64,000 bases of DNA from Arctopsyche grandis (lineage: Eukaryota; Arthropoda; Insecta; Trichoptera; Hydropsychidae). The position numbers and the translations under genes are program-made. Where the stretch lies: assembly GCF_051622035.1 (NCBI RefSeq), contig NC_135365.1:10520001-10584000 (forward strand), read 5' to 3'. How positions within the stretch are numbered: position 1 is the first letter of the stretch; every line of letters starts with the position of its first letter. The notes beneath the pieces are model-generated. The model was given only the letters and a program-made list of their open reading frames with translations. It did not search any database and had not been told where the DNA came from. Of this stretch, positions 24,226-35,130 are shown piece after piece.

Positions 24226-25140
24226 AATAGAAACAGTATTACAACGTATATGCATGTAACATTGTAACATGTATGTAACATTGACACCAAAAAAGTTTCT
24301 AAAAATTAAAAACAACAATAAAAAAATTAAAAACGGAGAAGAAGAGCATTGACTAATGGTTGAAATGAGATATATGTATGTACTATATATATGTATGTAT
24401 TAACTACTAAGAAAAATGAGCAAACAATAGAAATTAAAACCAAGAAAAGGAACAAAAAAGATCAGTCTGAGGAGGAATATTGTAAAAATAAGAGCAAGAT
24501 CTATGTACATGTATAAAAAAGAATTATAGCAATAGAAAAAATGAAAAAAATATAAGAGGGATCTTATTGGACATTGAAATAGGATCTTACTTAATAAAAA
24601 ATGACTATTCATTATATAATTCAAAAGCTTAAACAAAAAATTTAAATAAATCATAAATTTTCGTCATTAAAGATTTTAAGGAAACAAAAATATCATTGTG
24701 AAGAAGTCTGGAGTTGCAGTGGGAATGGAATTTTCTATTTATGCGTTTTAAATTATTAATATATGTATGTATACTCGATAGAAAGGATTCCAAATGTTAC
24801 AAAAAAAATCCAGATGACTTCTTACAAATGAATTGAGAAGCAAGGAAACAGTACTACATATGTGATTTAAAGAGCTTGGAAAGGGCTTATTATCAAATCA
24901 ATATAAAAACGGAAAGATTATTATACTATCAAATAAAATGCCAAGGTAAGTCACACGATCAACCAATAGTAATTGATTATTATTAAACAAAAATTAAACA
25001 ATATAGGGGACGTACGTATGTCTAGAGAATGTAATGTGGAAACACTCGGTAGTATTGAGGAACAACGATTTATTAAGAAAATAGCTAGTGAAGGAGTCTG
25101 AGTCTTTGTGTAAGATAATCTTCAAATGAAGACGAGATGT
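24226..25140 (-). mobile_element. L2/CR1-like LINE 3' fragment, decayed
   Basis: Minus-strand frames give reverse-transcriptase landmarks in order: VDRVTYLGILFDS (24925-24963), typical of the block after the catalytic core, then VRSHLDFF and IWNPFYRVYI (around 24762-24830). A T-rich 3' UTR follows, ending in AAATAAATAAATT at about 24226. Frames are broken by stops and shifts. It is colinear with the copy at 31306-31740. Confidence 0.75.
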
Positions 25141-25695
25141 GAAATACATAGATATTTTGCCTACACCTGGAATTTTCTTATTTAGATAAATTGATATGAT
25201 TTTTTTTTCATAACAAGAATTTGTACAGTCCTAATGTTATCTCTACATTGATTAAAAATGTATACCGCATACTTAAATAAATATATGGTGTATGCCAAGC
25301 CCAGTTATGTATAGAATCAATATTGAATTGATTGATTATACACCACATCATTACTATCATCGAATGTTTAATCAGCTTTGTTTAACTTATAGCTTAATTA
25401 CCCGTATCATAATGTTTCAGGCTATTGGGGGGGAATCAACAATGTAAATAGTTCAGACGTATTCACTAAATGAAATCAAGCTTGAAAATAATGAAAGTAT
25501 TACTGTATTGAAAAAACATCAGTTAACTACATACTACAAGGCAAGCTTTTAATACATTGATCATACACTAACAAAAAACATTATTAGTTACATTGAAAGC
25601 ATTTGTCTACTATAATAATAATGTTAAAATAAAAAGCAAGCTTAATCGATCATTTTGATATAATTAAACTCTTTGAATAAAACTCTTGCGAATAA
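25141..25695. other. AT-rich non-coding DNA
   Basis: Nothing recognisable is seen here. Confidence 0.5.
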
Positions 25696-26020
25696 CTCGT
25701 TCGTTTATATTATCCAATACTGCACGTCAACAGCTCGGCATAACACTGCACGGAAAATACTACTTCGGTTCATACTATACAGCACCACTCGTTTGCAGCA
25801 CGTTTATGCCTGTTAAAGACAAGTGCAAGACAAAATCGACTTACTTATACACCATATAGCGTAAATATACGGCGCAATATTACTTGCGTTGCATCAATAC
25901 TGTCACAATATGATGTCTTTGAAAATATTCATATCCACATGGCAACACTATCGTTAGTACGGGTGCGCTCGCCAGTATGATGTCACTTCATGCATGGATA
26001 TTTTAACAACCGGATCCGGA
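25696..26020 (-). repeat. Dispersed repeat V, copy 1
   Basis: On the minus strand ATCCGGTTGTTAAAATATCC, CATGCATGAAGTGACATCAT and TGGCGAGCGCACCCGTACTA align with the plus-strand sequence at 36425-36500. The element also carries a GCACGTCAACAGC block on the plus strand, similar to 36277. It is probably a non-autonomous DNA element of about 300 bases. Confidence 0.6.
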
Positions 26021-26109
26021 CCGGATACATTTCGTATAATATTGGAGCACATACAAAAAGGAGCCGCCGTTATAATTGGTTTTCGAGGATTATCTCCAGG
26101 CTTAAGTGC

Positions 26110-26450
26110 TGTCGGCTAACAATGGAGACCCCCGAAGGGACTTAGTGGTCGGTAACGGCATTCGATCACTTCTCACTAGAGTTCTCAGAACTGAGAGTAC
26201 GATTACGTGGGACTGCATATCTAGTACGTGACTATAACAATAGGTAAATAAACATGTCGAGGAAGATGCAATGAGCGACCTGCACTTTATAAGCAGGTAC
26301 TTAGGCCATTTTTCTGTTTTTTATGATAATATTTATTTAAGGCATTCTGGACGGAGCACTGGCAGTGCGTGAATATCCTTAATCACCCAATAAATGCTGA
26401 GAAGTGACTTTGGCCTTTTATTTGGATCCTCAACCCACCCCTACGTAACA
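26110..26450 (+). mobile_element. Solo LTR-like segment, family 1 relative
   Basis: It starts TGTCGGCTAAC and ends CTACGTAACA. It contains a TATA-like CTTTATAAGCAGG at about 26284, AATAAA at 26389-26394, and the terminal block GAAGTGACTTTGGCCTTTTA shared with the minus-strand segment at 15757-16100. Internal retroviral-type genes are absent. It is called a solo LTR by inference. Confidence 0.6.
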
Positions 26451-26454
26451 ATAT

Positions 26455-26868
26455 TATTATTTATTTATTTTTTACATATGTATGTATATACCAGGAAGAC
26501 CTTACAGGTTACACCAATGCACCTTCCTGGCCAATTACAAACATTGCAGCATTTTTTTATATTATACAAGTCGCTGAATTACAAGACACTGAAAAACTCG
26601 CAAATTACCGATACATCTATGAATTGTACATTAATCAATCTCAAATAGTGGTGACATAGTAGGTAGGAATGATATTTAGCCAATTTTACCGGGAACCGTT
26701 TCAACAATGAAATCAGAGAAAATCGGCAAACTCTGATAGGAAACGATCGACCTGGAATCACAAATATCCAGGTATGACCAGCAGCACTACTGATATACTC
26801 GGAAAAAATCTTTTCAATCGAGGTCAGCTCATGGAATCGAACCCGGCGCCGAGCTATGCTGCTGGCTA
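26455..26868 (-). mobile_element. tRNA-derived SINE, hairpin variant A, head with internal deletion
   Basis: The 3' hairpin at 26491-26530 reads CCAGGAAGGT against GTCTTCCTGG: eight Watson-Crick pairs, and the two inner positions are retained as G-U pairs. The loop is GCATTGGTGTAACCTGTAAG. The head reads CCAGCAGCATAGCTCGGCGC and runs straight into the B box CCGGGTTCGATTCC, so about 28 bases between A and B boxes present in the 13778 copy are missing. The long minus frame at 26579-27013 is only a shadow of this SINE. Confidence 0.85.
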
Positions 26869-28115
26869 ATATGAATAGATCGTGTCGGCTACTGGTGTAA
26901 AGGATACGACACATACACATTACGGAACATATGTTTATATAGAATGAACAGAAAATATTTTCCGTACTCCGGTTGCCAATTTGAGCTGTATAAACCGGCA
27001 ACTGCACCAACACGACTTCGTCAGTTTATGTCGAGATTAATGTGTATCACAGTCGAGACCCCCATAGTCTCCGAACACTTTGTCAAACCAATCAGTAGAA
27101 TGTTTCATTGTCAATGCGACTATGTTGCACATCAATTTCACCTGTGAGCATACGTATATATGTATGTACTTACGTACCTACAGGCATATCGAACACGGTA
27201 TACAAATTTGCTCGAAAGCGGGATTTCGGGGATTTTCACGCACGTGAGCACGCGCGCGCATAATTTCCGATAGCCGGAAAATTTCGTTATATATCGTTTG
27301 TCAAAAACAGAGTAACGCGTAGTGATTTCCAGCTTAACGCGAAAACGCGCCACCCGCCATTATCGTTCACTTTGTGCAAACTCAATTTACGACAACACAA
27401 CACTCATGTATCTCCACATATGTAGATATGATACATACATACATATATGACAATGGTTATCAAGCGTTCTAGATGTGCTAATATTTTGAAACAATACAAT
27501 TTGGCAGGTGCTAATTAGCTTCGCATTGGTGATTTTTCCCAAGGTGTTTATGTGCATCATGCGAGAACGAAAATTAGTTCCATTAGGCTTTTATCTATTA
27601 ATAAATAAATGTGATAAAGGTGGTTTTTCAGAATAAGAGAATGTGAATGATTGTTATTTTTCTACAGATGTTTATGTCAGTTTGAGTCATATCTAATGGG
27701 CTATTTTCAACTCAGCGAAGCGTGAATACATATTATTTTCACTAAATAAAAGCGGAATTTTCCAACGCCGGTAAATTTTCAAATAAAAATAATTAAATGA
27801 TGGGTACCATGGGTAAAATTTTTGATGTAAAGCGAATAAACGTCCTTCGCTAGTATAAAGATGAATAAATTTTTAAAAATATAATAATATATCGTTGTTT
27901 AAAAAACGCTATAGTATTGTTGAAAAATATCCTTTAACCAGAATTGTCGCCTAAAACGAAAATTTTGTGATTTTTTTTACTGCCAGATTCATTTCAAATT
28001 AATATTTTTATTATTTAAATATTTTAAATCTTATTCATTTTCTGATGTAATCATATGCTGATTAAAGTGAAATGACTAGATTAATCAAATATCATTTTCC
28101 ACATTTAATTATTTA
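26869..28115. other. Non-coding DNA; GC-richer island at about 26940-27370
   Basis: No gene is recognised. The open frame at 26944-27147 has no family signature. The segment 27715-27860 (ending CGTCCTTCGCTAGTATA) may be a minus-strand relative of the weak repeat end at 15308. Confidence 0.4.
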
Positions 28116-28172
28116 ATGCTTGGAACATTGTGGCATTACAGGAATATCTAATGCACCACAGCGGTCAAAAAT
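28095..28172 (-). mobile_element. 3' end of a short retroposon, hairpin variant C
   Basis: On the minus strand a degraded hairpin GACCGCTGTGGT...GCCACAATGTTC surrounds a loop GCATTAGATATTCCTGTAAT and is followed by an A/T tail. It matches the loop and one stem arm of the 22741-22786 hairpin. Confidence 0.6.
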
Positions 28173-28199
28173 GTACCATAAAAGAAACAAAATAATAAT

Positions 28200-28560
28200 A
28201 TACACATAACAGGAAGGCCTAACAGGTAAGCTGCAAATGCGCCTTTCTGGCTATTTATAAACATCAATAAACAATAAATATAATATTTTTTACAGAACAT
28301 CACAGAGACATCTATGGATAAATTTAGATTTTTGCAGCGGTTTATAAATCAGCAAATTGTAAAATGAAAAGTGATACTGAAAAACTTGAAATTTGCGAGA
28401 AAAAGTCAAGATTGCCAATTTATTGGGACCGTTTCAATGAAAATCAGATAAATTGGCAAACTTTCAACCTGCAGTCACAAATTCAAGATCAGACCAACAG
28501 CACCAGGTAGGGATTGAACCCGTGAACACTCAATTTGAAAGAATTACATGGTTATGGAAA
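28200..28560 (-). mobile_element. tRNA-derived SINE, hairpin variant A
   Basis: The hairpin at 28210-28250 pairs CCAGAAAGGC with GCCTTCCTG with one mismatch. Its enlarged loop contains TTACCTGTTAG. The minus-strand body has TTTTCATTGAAACGGTCCC and the B box CACGGGTTCAATCCC near 28512. Part of the CGTTTCCTATCAG block is deleted. Confidence 0.75.
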
Positions 28561-29465
28561 CAATCAAGTCATTAGCTATTATACCTATATATTACTTACG
28601 TAATAATATTTTTTAAAGCTTGAGAATGTTCTTATAACCAATACTCGGAAAGAAAAATATAACAATATTATTTTGATTAATATTTTAAAATATTTAATCA
28701 GACTTTATAAAATTAAATTGAATTGACTTGTTAAGCATAATAATAATGAATAATGTAAAATTTATTTTAAAATTCAAAAAACCCCTGTACACATCTGTGA
28801 CACTGTGCATTGGCACCCCATTTGAAAATCGCTGATTGTACAGCGTGTGTATATGACAAGTGACAAATGACAATCATAACACTGCAGCGCTGCTTCAAAA
28901 ATCTATTCATCAACACCAATAAATAGTGCGAATATTATATGCTCACGCTTGCCGAAGACGGGAACGGTATTTTAAGCACTGGAGTGGTTTTTTAATCGCA
29001 AGCGCTTTTCAGTTTTTCCAGGGTTTTACAGCTTTTCCGCTCGTGTTACTTGTGCGCGCGTGTTCTCTCACATGAGCGTACCTTTGAGCGCCCGTTCGTT
29101 CGAGCGTGAAAAACCTCTGGACCGGAAATCAATAAATAATTCGATTGTGCGTACAATGTTTTCATCACGTCTACTAGAAAATGTATATATTATAGATTTT
29201 TCATATACGCAAGTATCGGAGAAAGAAGCTCGTGCCTTTTTATACGCAATAAACGGTAACTACCTATACTTCTTTAAGGAGAGTTTTCATATAGAATTAT
29301 ATTTGAATTTAACATTTCTTGGTAATATATTTAATTATTATCTAATGAAGCATTAAAAAACTAAAAAAACTTATTGTAGAACTATGTATGTCCGTCTGTT
29401 AAAGAAAATATTGATGGCGATGAGAATTTGTCGCCTCTAAAAGTCTATTTATTCCATATTAATAA
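28561..29465. other. Non-coding DNA; GC-richer island at about 28790-29120
   Basis: No gene is recognised. The 98-aa frame at 29060-29356 starts in the island and runs into AT-rich DNA without family features. Confidence 0.4.
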
Positions 29466-29469
29466 TACT

Positions 29470-29730
29470 TGTCATCTACAGGCATTCGCCATCCACTGCT
29501 GGATGAAGGCCTCCGCAATACGCTTCCACTTATCTCTGTTTTGCGCAACTCTCATCCATTTTACCCCAGATATTTTACAAATGTTGTCTACCCATCATCC
29601 CTGCGGTCTTTCTTTTACCCTTTTGCATTATCTCGGGTACCATACAAGCACTTCTTTTGTCCACCTTTCGTCCATTCTATTAGCCACGTGGCCCGCTCTT
29701 TGCTATTTTAATCTTTTCACTCTATCCACT
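29470..29730 (-). mobile_element. RTE-like LINE, C-terminal tail
   Basis: One minus-strand frame reads VDRVKRLK, a stop, QRAGHVANRMDERWTKEVL, VWYPR, a stop, CKRVKERPQG, a stop, then WVDNICKISGVKWMRVAQNR and DKWKRIAEAFIQQWMANACR. This is the extreme C-terminus of RTE-type reverse transcriptases (AGHVAR, W, EVLEWYPR, GVKWxRxAQDR, W). The three internal stops show it is inactive. The frame is otherwise unbroken, so it is moderately young. Confidence 0.85.
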
Positions 29731-29779
29731 ACTTATACGTTTAAAAAAATGCTAATATATTGCCTTGGTGACTTATAAT

Positions 29780-30435
29780 CAGCCCGTAGTATTGCGTCAA
29801 AGTTATGAGAAAAATATATGAAATTTGTATGTGATTAAAATAAATAAATAATTGTTAATGATAGTCATGTTTATAAAATCAATAGTGAAAAAGGTTGTGT
29901 ATAATGTAAAATTGAATATCATATACCTACATATATTTAAAAAATGAATTTCATGTTAAAAATGGCAAAGAACTAAAACTTTCTTTATATTATTAAGTTC
30001 ATTGAAAATGATGATTTGTATTAATTGTAACTATTTCACCTATTTATTTATAGATTGATTTAAAGCCAAAAAATAAAAAAAAGTTTTATATAACGATTTT
30101 CATAATTTTCAATTAATAAAATGGTTACAAAACGAATCAAACAGTAACTGTGATTAAATTTCCATAAGACGTCCTATAAAATTATAATTAAAACAAAGTG
30201 GCTGAATCCGCAATTGCTCCGGTAATTTGATCGCAATTATTCTAACAGAATGTAGTTAGTTAAATGAGATTTATTTTAATTATGAATAGTATCAATAGAT
30301 ATCTGAAAATTGTGTACGATTTTCCATCTACATGTGTATGTATAGTACATGCAGTGGGAAATCAAACCGCCTCGCGCACTTCCGATAAATTTTATACGGC
30401 GCATTTTTTTATAGGCACGTAGGATCAAGTCGTTC
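29780..30435. other. AT-rich non-coding DNA
   Basis: Nothing recognisable apart from a GC-richer rise from about 30350 leading into the exon on the minus strand. Confidence 0.5.
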
Positions 30436-30439
30436 GAAA

Positions 30440-30445
30440 TTTATT
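30440..30445 (-). promoter_or_regulatory. Polyadenylation signal AATAAA for the exon at 30473-30599
   Basis: A minus-strand AATAAA lies 28 bases downstream of the TGA at 30473-30475. It supports a terminal exon there. Confidence 0.5.
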
Positions 30446-30472
30446 TATGAAACATTTCCCGAGGAAGAAGAA

Positions 30473-30599
30473 TCAAGATTGAGGGTTGAGGGTTAATTTC
30501 ATCTGGTGTTTGATATATTCGCACGTTTCGGCACGTGCCCCACCTTCATCACGGGGATCGGAGTCATAAAGCACCGCATACTCCATGCCGGGGTACCTC
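30473..30599 (-). CDS. Probable 3'-terminal coding exon of an unidentified gene
   Basis: A minus-strand acceptor (GTTGTTGTAG at 30600-30609) opens a 127-base exon. After one split-codon base it encodes RYPGMEYAVLYDSDP, RDEGGARAETCEYIKHQMK and LTLNPQS, then TGA. Codon usage is GC-richer at third positions than the surroundings (CCC GGC ATG GAG TAT GCG GTG), and the sequence is not low-complexity. AATAAA follows at 28 bases. The product resembles the hydrophilic C-terminus of a larger protein, but I do not recognise the family. Upstream exons, at higher coordinates, were not identified and may lie outside the window. The alternative is a chance open frame inside one of the GC-richer islands. 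Confidence 0.5.
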
Positions 30600-30609
30600 C
30601 TACAACAAC

Positions 30610-31300
30610 TATGGGTATATAACACTGAAGGGATAAATAAATGATTGCATATTAACAATGCACGAGTGCAGAAGGCATAACCGGGCCCTCAAAACCCACA
30701 CACTTTTCGTGGAAAAGCGGAAAAGCCGCACCGCTTCGCGGGAAAATCCCACATTCTATTCTATTTATAGAGGTATGGAAGCGGGTATATTGGAATTAAT
30801 AAATTTCATACGGCAAAATGTGGTCACGGGACGTTTACACTGGTAGACATAAATACGAATAGATCGTAATATACATATGCACCTCCTGGTATTATTTATT
30901 GTGGGAAATGAATGCAGCCGTATTATTACATTCGGACTAAAAAGTATAAATACATTTTTTTAATTGAAAATGCTTTTAAATTTAAAAAGCGATAGTGTTT
31001 ATTTTTTAAGCAATAATAAAGTAATATAATTGATTTAAAAATCCCTGTTCACAATATTCTTATCCATTATAATATGAAAATTTCTCTCTCACAAATTTGC
31101 TTTTCTAGCAATTTTCTTTCAAACTTTGCAATTTCTCAGAAAATAATATAATATCATTAAGTATAAATGTATATTTTCTCGTTAAAATCGCTTCCAAGAA
31201 CCAAAATAAAATCTTGTTTTTATTTATATTAATTTTCCAAGTATTCTTCACAAGGCAATCGAAGAAGATAATGATATTGGTGTAGAACGCAATACGTGAA
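30610..31300. other. Non-coding DNA (intron, if the 30473-30599 exon is real)
   Basis: GC-richer to about 30850, then AT-rich. No further exon is recognised. Confidence 0.4.
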
Positions 31301-31305
31301 TAAAA

Positions 31306-31740
31306 AGTATTTATTTATTTTAAAAAGCACAAGCAAACAGAATTACAACGTTTATGAAATTGACATCTAAAAATTAATAAAAACAACGAAGAAAAATAAA
31401 AACAAAAAAGAAAATCATTAAATAATGGTAGACACGAGGTATATTTACATATATTTTAATAAGAAAAATAATCAATTTATAGAAATTAGGAGCAAAAAAA
31501 TTAGATTAACATGAGGGGAAATATTGTTAAATGAAGAGCAAGATCTATATTAAAAGGAAAATGGAAAGGAACGAAAAGATAAGTTACTACCAAGTATAAC
31601 GCCAAAGTGATTGATTGATATTTATAAGAACGTTAAAAAATATAGGGGATTTTAGTGTAGAAATCTAATGTCCAAACATTTGGTGACACTGAGAAATAAC
31701 AAGTTATTTAAACAGAAGTTGGAGTCCATGTTTATTTGTA
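31306..31740 (-). mobile_element. L2/CR1-like LINE 3' fragment, internally deleted
   Basis: The minus strand gives SNFCLNNLLFLSVTKCLDIR followed after a gap by HFGVILGSNLS, colinear with FLNKSLFLN...VTYLGILFDS of the 24226-25140 copy. A T-rich 3' UTR with the shared TAGATCTTGCTCTT block ends in AAAATAAATAAATA near 31306. Confidence 0.65.
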
Positions 31741-31747
31741 AGTTTAA

Positions 31748-32170
31748 CCAGCAGAATAGACTGGTGGTTAGCATATATAGTGCTTTGAACATAGTGGTCA
31801 CGGGTTCAAATCCTACTGGTTTCTGCTGGCCAGACCTTGGATTTGTGACTCCAGGTCGATCGTTTCCTATCAGAGTTTGCCACTTTATCTAATTTTCATT
31901 GAAACGGTTCCAGAAAAATTGGTAATCTTACCCATTTTCTCGCAAAATCTCGAGTTTTCAGCAATCTCGAATTTCGCTGAATTGTATAAAATGCTGCAAA
32001 TTTACAAATTTGACCATAGATATCTCTGTGGATATTAATTGATATGTATTTATGTACTTTATATAATACTAATGATATTTGTATTGAATGTACAATGTTT
32101 CTGGCCAGGAAGGCGCATTGGGGTTACCTGTTAGGCCTTCCTGGTATAAATTAAAAATCGATAAAATATG
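31748..32170 (+). mobile_element. tRNA-derived SINE, full-length, hairpin variant A
   Basis: The head CCAGCAGAATAGACTGGTGG carries an A box (TGGTGGTTAGCATA) and a B box (CACGGGTTCAAATCC). The body has GGTCGATCGTTTCCTATCAG and TTTCATTGAAACGGTTCC. The hairpin at 32105-32144 is a perfect 10-bp stem CCAGGAAGGC/GCCTTCCTGG around the 20-nt loop GCATTGGGGTTACCTGTTAG. Its head type matches that of the variant E copies (8.3 and 52 kb) although its tail is variant A. Confidence 0.9.
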
Positions 32171-32405
32171 AAGTTCCAGTTCTCGAATTATTTCAAAAAC
32201 CAAAAAAAAACAATCTAAAATGGAACAAACATTTTATGTCAAAAAAAAGAAGAAAAGATGGATTCAAGAAGCAGGATCCAAAATTAGAATAGTAGAGAAC
32301 CTAAATGAGAACCTTGGGGTAATCCCGAGGATAAGTTTTTATAAGACGAGAAAAGTCTTTTAGTAGTATTTTAATAGGCTTGGGTAATGCTTGCTTAATA
32401 GACAA
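32171..32405. other. AT-rich non-coding DNA between a SINE and an RTE remnant
   Basis: Nothing recognised. It may include decayed upstream RTE sequence. Confidence 0.4.
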
Positions 32406-32645
32406 TAATTTCGTTGATATAATGGTTGGTCATGTAGTTAGAAAAACGGATGATAAATGGACGAAAGAAGTGCTCTAATGGTACCAGGGTGAATAAAAAA
32501 GAGTGTAAGGAAGGCCATGGAGTAAATGAGTGGATGAAAACAGTAAAATATTTGGGATGAAATGGGTGAGAGTTGCCCGAAACAGAGTCGAATTTAAATG
32601 TATTGGTTGGCGAAAGGCTGTTAATGATGATGATATACGTATATA
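32406..32645 (+). mobile_element. RTE-like LINE, C-terminal tail, decayed
   Basis: The plus frame reads MVGHVVRKTDDKWTKEVL, a stop, WYQGE, a stop, KRV, a stop, GRPWSK, a stop, VDENSKIFGMKWVRVARNR and VEFKCIGWRKAVNDD. These follow the RTE C-terminal order AGHV..., EVLEWYPR, GRPxxRW, GVKWxRxAQ and a final W region. Multiple stops show it is dead. Confidence 0.8.
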
Positions 32646-33889
32646 AAACAATTTGGATGGAATTTCTGAACAAAAATAAACAAATATGTTTCTAATAAAT
32701 TACATATACATATAAAATGATTAATTTTATCGTTTACGGAATGCAATCAAAATTTTCATACATTATTCACAAAAATGAAACGGTGGAAATGTGAATGATC
32801 TATTAGTCGTATTGTTTTGTCCCACAAATGAAATGCGAAAAAATACATATAAACCTATGTATATAAAATTGCCTAGTCAGTAATGATGATTGTCACGTGA
32901 GAAATGCATCAAATAAAAATAAATCGAAAACAATAGATTCCAACAAATAAAAAGCAGATATTCATTAAATATAGGGGTGGTATATATTTTACATAGTATA
33001 ATATAAATGCAAGTACATTGGAATACGATTTGCTCACGTAGATAATCTAAATCTGCACCATATTTCATTAGTGATACGCGAAAATGTTTATTACCGTGCC
33101 AAGTCACAAAAAAGCCCCGACAGAAAATAAGTTTACGAGAATGGAACACGTAGTTTTATACTCCACTTACGTTAGCAAATCGGACCGTAAACGTGAAAAC
33201 ATAAATAATCACGCGCTTATCGTGGACAAATCGAAAAATACCTAGGTATTTAATACGTCCAACGTTTCATTACTGAAATGTAAACAATTTAATAATTAGG
33301 TATTACTGTAATTAATCATTACCGAGAACGCAAAGCTCGAGTTTCGCCCTCGTTTCTGAAAGCCGAAACAAAATGTAAAAAAAGCGCGGCGACATTAACT
33401 TTATTTACACATTAAAATGTACATTACAATAAAATTATGCGAGCAAAATAATTAGGTTTCGGTCGTAAAAGATAAAATTAAGACATAATAAGCATTAATG
33501 GAAGCTTTTTTCATATGTACGCTGAATAAATTTTCACGCCAAGGCATTTAACGAATACGTTTTTTAAAATTGTCTTATTATTATTATATAAAGTCATAAA
33601 ACCATTATATTTCCCATAAAAATTATACTGTATAAATAATGCAAACTCAACGTTATTTGTAGTATTTCTTGGTGAATAATTTCTGAATCGATTTCTCATT
33701 GAATTTTCTTCAGTTCAAAAATCTAACACAGAATTTTCAATTTGATATAAATGTGCGTTCAAAATGAGCCTCCATACTGACAGCTCAAAAGCTTTTTAAT
33801 ATTTTGAACACAAGATAAAGAAAAACACATACAAACGTGGGCTTTATTTTGCGTATAAGTAAAAGTATGATAAAATTTTGTTTTGATTT
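32646..33889. other. Non-coding DNA; GC-richer island at about 33120-33400
   Basis: No gene is recognised; the small open frames lack family features. Confidence 0.45.
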
Positions 33890-35130
33890 TAATTTAAGTG
33901 TCAAGTTATTAATTTAAAACCGTCATTTTGCTTGATTTGATCAGTAAATAGATAGTTAGTTTGTCAAAAATACTATAAATGACTGACCTTTGGTGTTATT
34001 ACTGACTTTTTATAAAAATTACTCACTGATTAATGAAATAGACTGGCAATTTATTTTGTTACTTAAATAAAATGATAAATTATTTAATTTATTAGTGAAT
34101 TGAAAACGTATGTATGTACATATGTATATAAGAAAGTATAAAATCTTTTCATATTAAGTTTACATGAGATGAGAGTAAATGAGAGTGAAAAAAGTAACTT
34201 TTACCATTGATCAAGTTTTTACCCTGTGAGTTGCAAACGGGGGGTAGAAAGCAGCGTTTGGATAGCTAGTTGTCATCGCTTCAATCTGACACAAGATTTC
34301 GATGTCATTTTTAATGAGGTCGTTAATGATCAAATTCATCTAGTTTCAAGTCGGAAAAATTAGCTTACTTTAATGTTAACTAACCATATCATTCTTTAAC
34401 GATTTAAATTGAATGAATATTAGTGATACTCTGAAAATATTTATGTTGGTTTTTATTCATAAGTTAGATAATAAAATGTTACCTAGGTATTTTAATAGAT
34501 ATTTAATAAGAGGGTTAGATTTACATAAATATAAGACTAGAGTACATATGAAAAACATTATGTGTGGGGGTGTTGTTGCTTATAATTAGCTGCCAGATTC
34601 AATCAGAAATATAAGTAATGATAAATATCTAGTAAATGATAAATATCTATAAAGGTAACATGTATGATGAATGTGAAAATAGTTATTTTTATCTCTTGTT
34701 TTCATTTACGTGTACATATGTGCATATGTGTATGTAAATACATGCATATGGCTTGGTTCAAAGATATTGTATGTCGATTTTTGAATTTGTATCGAATTTT
34801 AAGTTTGTAGACCCTAGAATTATTCCAGCATCTACAAACTTAAAATTGTATACAAATTTAAAATTGGACATATTATATTATATAGGTATATGTATATGTA
34901 CAATATCTGTGCACCAAGCCGTTGATATTATAATGTTTTATCATTTATGTGATTCAATGCAATTAGCTATTAAGCTACATCTTACATAAATAAATAACGT
35001 ATGTATGTTGGTAAAATATTATATTAAAGTAATCTGACGAGTGGAAATGGTTCAAAATCAGATCAAAATTTCTGTCGAGCAGGAATTTCATGGAACTAAG
35101 AGATCACTCTCTAATAAGCTAATAAGCTAA
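33890..35130 (+). repeat. Composite dispersed repeat U+X, copy 3, with a MITE inside
   Basis: Module U (CTTGATTTGATCAGTAAATA near 33932) is followed by X (GGGGGTAGAAAGCAGCGTTT near 34240, GATAGCTAGTTGTCATCG, and GTGGAAATGGTTCAAAATCA near 35040 to CATGGAACTAAGAGA). The interval 34385-35025 within X holds extra AT-rich sequence and the fold-back MITE at 34750-34920. Confidence 0.65.
34750..34920. mobile_element. Fold-back MITE, family Y, intact ends
   Basis: The ends are near-perfect long inverted repeats: GGCTTGGTTCAAAGATATTG on the left, and GGCTTGGTGCACAGATATTG as the inverse of the right. The symmetry extends inward (TTTTGAATTTGTAT, TTTTAAGTTTGTAGA) over much of the 171 bases, so the whole element can fold into one hairpin. 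The open frame at 34753-34989 is a by-product. Related copies are at 47085-47285 and 49133-49281. Confidence 0.8.

Noticed and set aside
26579..27013. 144-aa open frame on the minus strand
   Set aside because: It is largely the translation of a SINE on the same strand and has no protein-family features.
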